Source: Hanleya hanleyi (lineage: Eukaryota > Mollusca > Polyplacophora > Lepidopleurida > Hanleyidae). Taken from it: a stretch of DNA of 64,000 nucleotides. The notes under the pieces are model-generated. The model had not been told where the DNA came from, did not search any database, and saw only the letters and a list, made by a program, of their open reading frames with translations. Below are positions 13,701-25,700 of this stretch, piece after piece (within the stretch, counting starts at the first letter, position 1; every line of letters begins with the position of its first letter). Location: NCBI GenBank assembly GCA_036873755.1, contig JAVTVY010025384.1:52769-116768 (forward strand), given 5' to 3'. Made by a program: the position numbers and the translations under genes.

Positions 13701-16700
13701 AATGATTCATGCTTATGTTCGTCTTCGTCCTTCAGTTGACAAGGACAGCCTACCAAAGCCGTTGCCCATGCCTATCCCGGTCCAACCCAGGACGAAAAGT
13801 GGAGGTTTAAGCAGGCACGTATCGTCACACGGCTGTGTGTTCAGGGGGGACCGACCCAGTAAAGGTGAGTGAAGGAAAGCTCAATCCAGAATTCTGTATG
13901 CTACCGATGCTCGATTCATTCCATTTCATTGTATCTCAAGATCGTTCGTTGACCTCTTTGCTGCTGATTTTGAGACCACACCCAGGGAACTCTATTCTGC
14001 TCGATAGTAAACGGAGAGAACTGATAGTCCCGTGACACACTGGATCGGGGGTTCACCCGCTCGACACGGTCTCGTACTATAATGTATGATATAGTGACTC
14101 GACCCAAACTGGTAGGAACCATATTGGTATCCATGTTGAAACTTCTTTCAAGTACAGTATCACAAGGATTTCAGCTGTTGGACTTCCGTTGCCATGGAGG
14201 TCGGCTTGAGATGATAAGCCGGGATAAACACCTCAAATTAGATGAGATATTTCGTGGGCAGAATCAAGGGAATATTCGATTCGTTTAGATATATATTTTG
14301 TCTACTGATAATGGAGAAATACAACGAGGACTATGTGAGTGGATACACACCCTATAGTATGTGCTGTGCCACACGTCCGGTTTACAGATGAGAGCTGTGA
14401 AATCCCTACACCATCAACGCGCAAGGTCAGATGACTTCGACGGAATCGACCGAGCGGTCACAATTCATGGGGGTTTACCGAAGTATTCCTATATTTCCGG
14501 CAATCTTGGACACACGTATGCAGTGAGTAGCGTTGGTAGGCTATTATGACTTAGCTGTTGGCCGCCAGAACATCATTGAACGGCTTTAAAATGTCAAATT
14601 TCTAGATCTGCTTTCAATTAGATTGAACACAAATTGCACGATTGCAGATTGAAAGCGATACGTTACTAACCAGTCTTGTACCGTGATGATTCTTGGACTT
14701 TAGCGTAGACAAAGTTTGCCTTTCTCGTATCCTCGATGCCGTTGATACACTGTTTATTTAAATACTTCTTTTGTCGTGTTGTGTCTGAAATAAATCAAGT
14801 ATTCTTTCATCATTGCAGATAAATGTGCGAAATATGGGCGTAAAGGTTTGGACAGAGATTCGTGTGAGAGTGAAGGGGGAACTATTCACACATGCGCAGA
14901 CTGCGAATTCCTGGCTGTGCGAACCAAGCATTGTCCAGTGATGTGTGGAACGTGTGATCGTAAGTATACACCATTATCACAGAGCCATACACTACCGGTA
15001 CCCATTACACCATTGTCACAGAGTCATAATGTAACCGTTACACAATTGTCACAGAGCCATACTCTACCCGTACGTTACGCAATTGTCACAGCGCCATAAT
15101 CTAACCGTTACACCATTGTCACAGAGCCATAATGTATCCGTATGTTACACCATTGTCACAGAGTTATAATGTACCCGTACGTTACACCATTGTCACAGAG
15201 TCATACTGTAACTGTTACAGAATTGTCACAGAGCCATACTGTACCCGTACATTACACAATTGTCCCAGAGCCATACTGTACACGTTACACCATTATCAAA
15301 GAGCCATACTCTACCCGTACGTTACACCATTGTCACAGAGCCATAATCTACCAGCACGTTACACCATTGTCACAGAGCCATAATCTACTCGTACGTTACA
15401 CAATTGTCCTAGAGCCATACTGTATACGTTATACCATTGTCACAGAGCCATACTCGACCCGTACGTTGCACAATTGTCCCAGAGCCATATTGTACACGTT
15501 ACACCATTGTCACAGAGCCATACTCTACCCGTACGTTACACAATTGTCTCAGAGCTATATTGTACCGGGTCCGGGTTACGCCATACATGATAAATCAATA
15601 TGATTATGTTCAGATTGTGAGGCATTCTGCTGCAGATTCCTCCAAACGAAAGGGTGATACGCCGTTTGTGTGAATCATCTAGCAATCGCTGTTTTAAACG
15701 GATATTTGCATGCACATGTATTAGTTAATGCGACCTTTAGAGAAAACAACGTAGTTTTAATACTCGAGTCTTATTAATACGTGTTCATCTTCCCCTTTTC
15801 CGTACGATATATGTAGCTCCATGTAAAGGAAAGCGGTGTCAAAATGGCGGTAAACTGAAGACGGACACGTGTAGCTGCAAGTGTAAGAAAGGCTACAAAG
15901 GGAAAGTGTGTCAGAATTGTACGTAATGTATAGGCATGCTGCATGTTTGCTTCAGTGCTTGTATTGGGGATCATGCGGCGCAGTATTGAATACTTATGAC
16001 GAAACACCAGTATCGCCATGAAAATATAACACACGTACGGTAGGCCGCATGGTAATATTACATCTCTAGAGAAGCCAAAATCGCGTTTTTTCTATTATGT
16101 TCATTATCTAGGTAAGTCAAAGTTCTGTCAATATTGCCACTTTCTGTGAATGTTACCATTGTCCTGTGAGTCATTTTTCTGTGTGAATGTTACCATTGTC
16201 CTGTGGGCCATTTTTCTGTGTGAATGCTACTATTGTCCTGTGGGTCATTTTTCTGTGTGAATGTTACCATTGTCCTGTGAGCCATTTTTCTGCGTGAATG
16301 TTACCAATGTCCTGTGAGCCATTTTTCTGTGTGAATGTTACCATTGTCCTGTGGGCCATTTTTCGGTGTGAATGTTACCATTGTCCTGTGGGCCATTTTT
16401 CGGTGTGAATGTTACCATTGTCCTGTTAGCCATTTTTCTGTGTGAATGTTACCATTGTCCTGTCAGCCATTTTTCTGTGTGAATGTTACCATTGTACTGC
16501 GAGCCATTGTTCTGTGTGAATGTTGACATTGTCTTGTGAGCCATTTTTCAGTGTGAATGTTACCATTGTCCTGTCAGCCATTTTTCTGTGTGAATGCTAC
16601 CATTGTCCTGTTAGCTATTTTTCTGTGTGAATGTTACCATTGTACTGCGAGCCATTGTTCTGTGTGAATGTTGACATTGTCTTGTGAGCCATTTTTCAGT

Positions 16701-19700
16701 GTGAATGTTACCATTGTCCTGTCAGCCATTTTTCTGTGTGAATGTTACCATTGTTCTGTGTGCGAAATATGGGCGTAAAGGTTTGGACAGAGATTCGTGT
16801 GAGAGTGAAGGGGGAACTATTCACACATGCGCAGACTGCGAATTCCTGGCTGTGCGAACCAAGCATTGTCCAGTGATGTGTGGAACGTGTGATCGTAAGT
16901 ATACACCATTATCACAGAGCCATACACTACCGGTACCCATTACACCATTGTCACAGAGTCATAATGTAACCGTTACACAATTGTCACAGAGCCATACTCT
17001 ACCCGTACGTTACGCAATTGTCACAGCGCCATAATCTAACCGTTACACCATTGTCACAGAGCCATAATGTATCCGTATGTTACACCATTGTCACAGAGTT
17101 ATAATGTACCCGTACGTTACACCATTGTCACAGAGTCATACTGTAACTGTTACAGAATTGTCACAGAGCCATATACTGTACCCGTACATTACACAATTGT
17201 CCCAGAGCCATACTGTACACGTTACACCATTATCAAAGAGCCATACTCTACCCGTACGTTACACCATTGTCACAGAGCCATAATCTACCAGCACGTTACA
17301 CCATTGTCACAGAGCCATAATCTACTCGTACGTTACTGGTGTCCTAAAGCCTTTGTATCGCGTTCTTACCATTCTCACAGAGCCATATAGACTGTGCGTT
17401 TACAATTGTCCCAAGAGCCACCATTGTACACATTGCCATTCTAATCACCAGAGCCACTTCTCTGTGCATTACTGGTGTGCCAAGGCTGTTGTACCGGGTC
17501 CGGGTTACGCCATACATGATAAATCAATATGATTATGTTCCGATTGTGAGGCATTCTGCTGCAGATTCCTCCAAACGAAAGGGTGATACGCCGTTTGTGT
17601 GAATCATCTAGCAATCGCTGTTTTAAACGGATATTTGCATGCACATGTATTAGTTAATGCGACCTTTAGAGAAAACAACGTAGTTTTAAAACTCGAGTCT
17701 TATTAATACGTGTTCATCTTCCCCTTTTCCGTACGATATATGTAGCTCCATGTAAAGGAAAGCGGTGTCAAAATGGCGGTAAACTGAAGACGGACACGTG
17801 TAGCTGCAAGTGTAAGAAAGGCTACAAAGGGAAAGTGTGTCAGAATTGTACGTAATGTATAGGCATGCTGCATGTTTGCTTCAGTGCTTGTATTGGGGTC
17901 ATTTTGAAACTTATGTGCCATGAAAATGTTAGCCATTGTCGCTGTGGAAGTCAAATTCTGTTTTACTTTCTGTGACCATGTCACTATTGTCCTGTGGGCC
18001 ATTTTTCTGTGTGAATGTTACCATTTTCTTTTGGAAACCATTGTGAGCCCTTTGAAATTTATTTCGGTAATGAATTGCCCTGCCAAATGTGCCATTGTCA
18101 TGTGAATGTTAATTTGAATTGGCCTCTGAATGCTAGCATTTGTCCCGTCAATGCTACCATTGTTGAATGTCAATGTTGAGTTACCATTGTTCTGTGAGCT
18201 ATTTTCTGTTTGAATGTTACCGTTGTCCTGTGAGCCATTTTTCTGTTTGACCGTCACCATTGTCCTGTGAGCCATTTTTCTGTGTGAATGTTACCATTGT
18301 CCTGTGAGCCATTTTTCTGCGTGAATGTTACCATTGTCCTGTGAGCCATTTTTCTGTGTGAATGTTACCATTGTCCTGTGAGCCATTTTTCTGTGTGAAT
18401 GTTACCATTGTCCTGTGAGCCATGTTTTCTGTGTGAATGTTACCATTGTCCTGTGAGCCATTTTTCTGCGTGAATGTTACCATTGTCCTGTTAGCCATTT
18501 TTCTGTGTGAATGTTACCATTGTCCTGTGAGCCATTTTTCTGTGTGAATGTTACTATTGTCCTGTGGGCCATTTTTCTGTGTGAATGTTACCATTTTCTT
18601 TTGGATGTTACCATTGCCCTCTGAAATTTACCATTGCCCTGCCAAATGATACCATTGTTATGTGAATGTTAACATTGGCCTCTGAATGCTACATTTGTCC
18701 CGTGCATGCTACCATTGTTGTGTCAATGTTAGGGGAGACCGGGAATAGTTGGTGCAGGGAGAAGTTGGAACACTGTCGTTAGCTAATCATGTACTGAATT
18801 GATGACATTTCACTATTGTCATAGTTTGAACATGAAGCAGGAGGACACAGCCATTTTGTTTTCCCGCTGACGCAAAATAAGGAGATTGGACTGAGCAGGT
18901 TTATTTATGTTTGATACATTTCTTTTAAATGTATGGAGTGTATTTTGTTCAGTCATCCCAGTTGATCATGCAAAGTTTTGATACTGTCCAGTAAGAATAT
19001 CATTGTGTATCTGTCTAACACTCAGTGGTTTCTTGTGGACTATCTAAACCATCTTGGTCTATCTGTCTAACACTCAGTGGTTACTTGTGGACTATCTAAA
19101 CCATCTTGGTCTAACCTTTTTCATGCTTTTAATAAACCTGGCAATACGGATAGTTGAAACTTTTGTCTTGGGGTAGGTTGAAACATTGTGTGTCAAAGCT
19201 AACTTCCAAGGTGATTTGTAAGCATAGAACTCTAAATAGCGACAGCCAATCGAGTTTGGGACCAGTCTAAGCTGATAGGGACATCACCCATTATTTTGGA
19301 CAGTTCAATTATTCTGTTTTACTTTCTGTACCGCAAGATCTTTCTAAGAAATTTACCGGAAACTTTTGAAATATGGCTTTCGGTAATGAAAGACCTGCCC
19401 AGTGCATCATACATTTGAATATAAGTATAATAGCTTAGTCTAGTGGTCGAATTCTGTTTAAAGTGTTCCAATTATGCCCTATACCATTGTTTGCCAATGT
19501 TAGCATTGTCCGGAGAAGTGCTCTTTCAATGCTATACCATTGTTTGCCAATGTTAGCATTGTCCGGAGAAGTGCTCTTTCAATGCTATACCGTTGTTTGC
19601 CAATGTTAGCATTGTCCGGAGAAGTGCTCTTTCAATGCTATACCGTTGTTTGCCAATGTTAGCATTGTCCGGAGAAGTGCTCTTTCAATGCTATACCGTT

Positions 19701-22700
19701 GTTTGCCAATGTTAGCATTGTCCGGAGAAGTGCTCTTTCAATGCTATACCATTGTCCTGCAAAAATAATAAAGAGAATCTCGCGTTCCCTCAGTAAACTA
19801 AAGTTACCGTCACGTGTGTTATTACCTTCGGTTGAACGAATCTGATACTTTATGAATTCTAATCGCTTTCATAGAAGAACCTGAACCTGCTGGCATATGT
19901 ATTTAAAGTAGCGGGTACTTTGTGACAGACTAGCCTTACATCAGACAGGTGCATCTCTCATGGAAACCTTGTAGTCAGTGTTATATTCTAATTCGTACCT
20001 CAAATGAATATAAATTATTTACGAACTAACAGAAACGCTCTCTTTTCATCATATAGGAACCGGTCGTTAACGATGCTGCATTCGAATATCGTTAATAAAT
20101 ATATTTCTTTCACATATCACTGTATTTCTACGGCTAAACTGTTGTAATTCATAGATGTATCTTATTGTAAGTATAGAGTTGAGAATCTGTTGCCTACTAC
20201 ATCTATGATATACGTCTATGTATAGATACTTCATCATATGCGGAATATGGGGAGAGGATGTGGCATATCAGAAATATTGTCCAGTTTCTTACTTTCGCGT
20301 TACTTTTCAAGTTTTCAATGATGCTGGCAATACATCATGATGTTCCAAATATATCAAATCCATATCGCTGATCAGTATTCTTAATTCATTTGATAGTCGG
20401 TAACCTAATATTTGGGACGGAAGGAGCGAATTCCACCCCAATCTGATGTACATTGTCAAACGCCTATGAACAAATAGAGTAAGTTCTAACCAAAGAAATA
20501 ATAGTTTACAAAGTTGTGTGCATATTCATTTCCATGTAACCAATTTCCGAATAATTTTTCAATATGCTTTTCAGCTCCTTGCAAAGGCAAACGGTGTCTG
20601 AATGGCGGGGAACTCGATGTTGATACTTGCACCTGTAAATGTCCGAAGGAATACACCGGTAAAACCTGCAATAATGGTAAGCTGCTCGTGATCAGGAGCT
20701 TAGACAGCGGGAAGTCGTCATGATCGATCTACCCACTTCAAAAATATTCCCAGGTCAGATGCACAAGTATATGGCTTGTTCGGAAATGTGCCCCCCCCCG
20801 AAAAAAAACAAAAAATAACAACAACAACCCAAACATAGAATGACTAGGATTATGTACGTTTCATCGAGAATTAGCACAGTACATGCGCGATTGGCGTGCA
20901 AACAACAACTGTATCTACATGTACTAAAGAAATCTTTCGATTGACATAATGTACACTGATGTATACTCAGAATCCTTACAATTCATTGAATCGTATGTTT
21001 CAACAATACCCAGAACCGGTGTGGAGGCTAAGAATGTCCGGTGGCTAAGAGAGTCCGACCCCTATCTTCTAACGCAGCTAGGACACTTTTCTCCACATTG
21101 GGGACAAGTGTCCGCTCTTGGTTGCAATAGAAAAGGATATGAAAAGGGACACTAATCACCAGGACAGTCTTTTCCATCACACCGAGTTTCGCCCACAGTT
21201 ACCTATTAGAACGAGTATTACCTATTAGAACAACGAGTATTACCCATTTGAACAAGGAGTATACTGTGAGAATCTCAGTCTTATATAATGGTCGATCTTC
21301 TTATCTTTACAGAGAAAAAAAATAGATGCTATTTTTATCTCGAAATCGGCGATTTTGCAAGAATACTCTATTTCATGATCCTGTTATTCGAAAATCATCA
21401 GAGCCAAAGCATTGCAATTTCTCTGAGTACCGGTAGGCCTATACAAGAAAATGTTGTAATGTATGTCAATCGATAAAATTCTTTCATAGCTAATACTTTA
21501 TACTTGACACTTAAACCGAACCTCCGTGAGGTGGAATCTTCGCTCCAGCGAAGACAAAATTCCAAATCATTTATGAGGGCGCGATTAAGCCGAGGTGTGA
21601 AAATATATTCTATTAAGCCTCTTAAATGCCACTAATTTTTTTTTAAATGAAGCCTTTAATTTGAAAACTTCTAAAAAATTCTTGCAACTTGCATGCTTAT
21701 ATACGAAGCACATGATGACCTGGGAAAGAAGTGGGACAATCAAAACTATTGAGAGGCATTTTTTCTTGATTTTAAGACTATATATTCACAAATCATCGCA
21801 ATTTCTTGAAATGTTGCCCGTTTCTTAACTTGTCTCTTCTGTATATCAAATTCAGCAGAACAAAGGACAATCTCGACGTTTATTGTGGAAGATATAAACT
21901 ATCATATTTTTTTTGCAAGAAAAGGATTAACGAGTACGCTACTTTCTAGAATGACGTTCGCGTCCACCGGCAAAAAAAAAATGTTTTTCATTGGTATGAT
22001 CTCTTGCAATTATATCGCGGTTCGGGGTTTCAGAAATAGTAAATTATCTATCTATAATACATGATAACCTGTATACAGATTGGTCCGTTGGTGATCGTCA
22101 GTCTTCCATTCTTTACAGAGGCGTGTGACGGAAAAACGTGCAAGAATAGTGGGAAAATGAACCTCGAAACATGTACATGCAAATGTTTAGGACGGTTTGA
22201 GGGAAAGTTCTGCCAAAAACGTGAGTACATGATCATACATGAAACTTGACGATGAAACTAAAACAAGAAACGTTAAAGAGGGAGAGAAATGTTGGTAGTG
22301 TTTCTTGTATTTGTTTTACTTATTGTTTCGGCAGCTTAGAGTAGTGTTCTAAAACCTTTCATGGACCGTATGGTTCTACAAAGGACCCTTTTATAGTAAT
22401 AAATTGTTTTATACAGAACATGAAATAGCTCCCCAAGGCACTGCGGCCAGGAGAGAACTCGATTCGATATAGAATCCCCTACAATGAGTTGTGGACGTCT
22501 GGTCACTCACGTTCGGTAGGAATGTCTGAAGAAATGAATTGTGGACGTGTGTTCACTTACGATCAAGGGAAATTCCTGAAGAATAAGTTGCGGACGTGTG
22601 GTCTGAACGTTCAGGGATAATCCCTGAAGAATTAGTTATGGTCGTATGGTCTGAATGTTCAGGTGAATCTCTAAAGAATGAGTTGTGGACGTGTGATCTG

Positions 22701-25700
22701 AACGTTCACGGGAAATCCCTGAAGAATAAGTTATGGCCGTGTGGTCTAAACGTTCAGGGGGAATCATTGATAAATATGTTGGGGACGTGTGGTCTGAACG
22801 TTCAGGGGGAATCCCTGGAGAATACGTTGTGGGTGTGTGGTCTGAACGTTCAGTGGGAATTCCCGGAGAATGAATTGTGGTCGTATGGTCTGAACGTTCA
22901 GGAGAAATCCCTGCAGAATACGCTGTGGATGTGTGCTCTGAACGTTCAGAAGGAAATCCCAAAGAATGAGTTGTGTACGTGTGGTCTGAATGTTCAGGGG
23001 GAATCCTTGAAGAATAAGTTGGGGACGTTTGGTCTGAACGTTCAGGCGGAATCCCAGGAGAATAAGTTGTGGACGTGTGGTCTGAACGTTCAGGAGAATC
23101 TCTGGAAAATGAGTTGTGGACGTGTGATCTGAACGTTCAGGGGAAAGCCCTGAAGAATAAGTTGCGGCCGTGTGGTCTAAATGTTCAAGGTAATCCCTGA
23201 AGAATTAGTTGTGGACGTGTGGTCTGAACGTTCAGGCGGAATTCCCGGAGAATGAGTTGTGGACGTGTGGTCTGAACGTTCAGGACAAATTGCCAAAGAA
23301 TGAGTTGTGGTGGTGTAGTCTAAACGTTCAGGGGAACCCTTGAAGAATAAGTTGGGGACGTGTAGTGGGAACGTTCAGGGGGAATCCCTGAAGAATACGT
23401 TGTGGGTGTGTGGTCTGAACGTTCAGGAGGAATCCATGAATAACATGTTGTGGACATGTGGTTTGAACGTTCAGGCGGAATCCCCGAATAATTAGTTGTG
23501 AATGTGTGGTTTGAACGTTCAGGGAGAATCCTCAGATCATTTTCAGAGTATATACAGGAAGTTAAATGATGTTTTCTTCGTAGACTACACCTTCAGTTTT
23601 GAGATTCTGATTTCATCTTAAATGACGATTCAATTCATAACATGAAAATGCTGCAAGTTTATTTATTGATTGATTTCTTTCAGTGCCATGCGGCGGAAAT
23701 ACCTGTAACAATGGCGGAAAAATGCAGTATGATACCTGTAAATGTCAATGCAGAAAAGGATACGAAGGGAAACTTTGTAATAAATGTAAGTTAGTATGTA
23801 AGGCCCTTTGAAATTAAATGCGTTTCTTGGAAAGTTAAAGGTATATGCCGGATGCCGGATCTAGACATATATATATATATTATAGGCGTATAGGCATCAG
23901 TTTTGGTGATATAGTATTAACGCAACCTGGGGAAATTTTTTAACACAAATTAACTCAAGTTGGATGGATGTCACTCAGACTGAGTGAATTCCACTCAATG
24001 GAGTGAAACATTTCACTTCCCGAGTAATTTTTAGGGAATAATACTCGTTTGGAATTTTATTGAAACACAAGCTCGACTGTATACAAGCAACGATTACAAG
24101 ATGAGATTACAATTGCACATTGTTTATGTACGTGTTTATGTACATGCACCTTTAGTATTTTGGAACTGGTCACATGAAATTGGTTCATCACAGCGAATTT
24201 ATGTTTCTGCCACATTTAAGTGTGTTCTATAGGCCTCTAGATGAAAGGTTGAGACAAAAGTATGTACGATATTGCTCGCGGTGGAATACAAAAACTTAAT
24301 ATTTGTTCGTCATTCTTGATTGATTTCATTTGGCCTTCCAAGTGATTTTGACACAAATTTTATTTATTTGTTGTCATGTCTCATTGCGATTTGAAGGTAA
24401 CAGCTGTAAATATGATGGTCGAATAATTTCAATCACCTCCCCAATCAACCTGTAACCATCTCGGTCATCTATACGCGGTAAGACTGACCCTGGGATCGTG
24501 TGTATCCATTCTCAGCCTACTTTCGGCAACTGCAAGAGAAAATTTCCAGAAATAAGTACCACGTGACTTCGTCAGTCAATCAGCTAAGGTCTACCGACGT
24601 AACCCCAACGTAACTGACCATTTTCGAGTCATGTGATGTCCTACTTGCTCAAAATTACAGATCCACCACAACTCTTGGATGATACGAAATTTATTCATAC
24701 CTATATATTTTATAAGCCCAGGCAATATCTGTTTCAGAAGTGGTATTAGAACTTGTAATATATCAGCTTTCTCGAGTCTGTTCTCCGCCGGATGAAGGCC
24801 GAACAAAATCCGGTAAAGTACCGGATATCGCTCCGCGATAATGGGGACACACGATTCGCAAGCCATCTTATGGATGGCGAAGTGTTCGCAAATGCTCCCC
24901 AATCTGCGCGTAAGGATATCAGATGGACAGATATTGTGTTACGTCCTTGTAGATCAGTTGCCTGTATCTGTAGTTATATGGACTTATATCGGATTTGCAG
25001 ATTTTACTTATGTCCTTGTTGACTACAGATATGTTGCTTGGATCCAACGTTTTATGGACGTATATCGGATTGGCAGATATTGTTATGACATTCCTTCATA
25101 TAGACTATATATGTTGCTTGAATCCTGGACTATAGCCACTTAAATATGTTTTACTGTTCAATATGCAGTACGATGTGAAGGAAAAATCTGTGAAAATGGA
25201 GGGCTGGTGGATTTTGACACTTGCTCCTGTAGTTGCGTGCAAGGCTATGAGGGCAGATATTGTCGTAACTGTAAGTGAGGGACAGACGCTAACTGCTACA
25301 TTTAACCTTTATCTTCTTGGTATCTCAATGTGACATTGTACCATTGGACGTACGGAGATAATATCATTGGTTCGATAGAAGTAGCCGTTATATTGTAGTT
25401 ATCTATATAACCTCTAGACATAGGCCTAGTGGTGAATAATATTTAAAAGTTGCACTGTAGTTTGAAATATTCTAACACCTTTATATCTTATATCTTATCT
25501 GCTATCCTCGACATATGGCATACTTGTTGATCGCAAATACTGGTTGTTATATTTATGAGAAAAAGTCAGAGTAGAATATAAATATCGTTATTTATTATAT
25601 CGGAATAGACGGTATGATAACAGAGAGTTTTCCTAATGACAATCGATAAAGACATAACAATAATAATAATAAAAGAGTTTCAGTATATTTTGTGGTAACA

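Larger units (their letters stand above)
16757..17900. repeat. Tandem copy of 14824-15970 (ShK exon, intron minisatellite, EGF exon)
   Basis: Near-identical to the upstream block, offset by about 1,930 bases. At 17335-17490 the copy diverges abruptly into irregular sequence before returning to identity. Either a very recent segmental duplication or an assembly error at a repeat. Confidence 0.8.

Noticed and set aside
13358..13756. 132-codon minus-strand frame
   Set aside because: It follows the 54-bp minisatellite and overlaps the probable linker exon on the other strand.
15132..15603. Frames of 83-153 codons after ShK module 2
   Set aside because: Product of the 37-bp minisatellite. The conserved exon ends at a strong donor before them.
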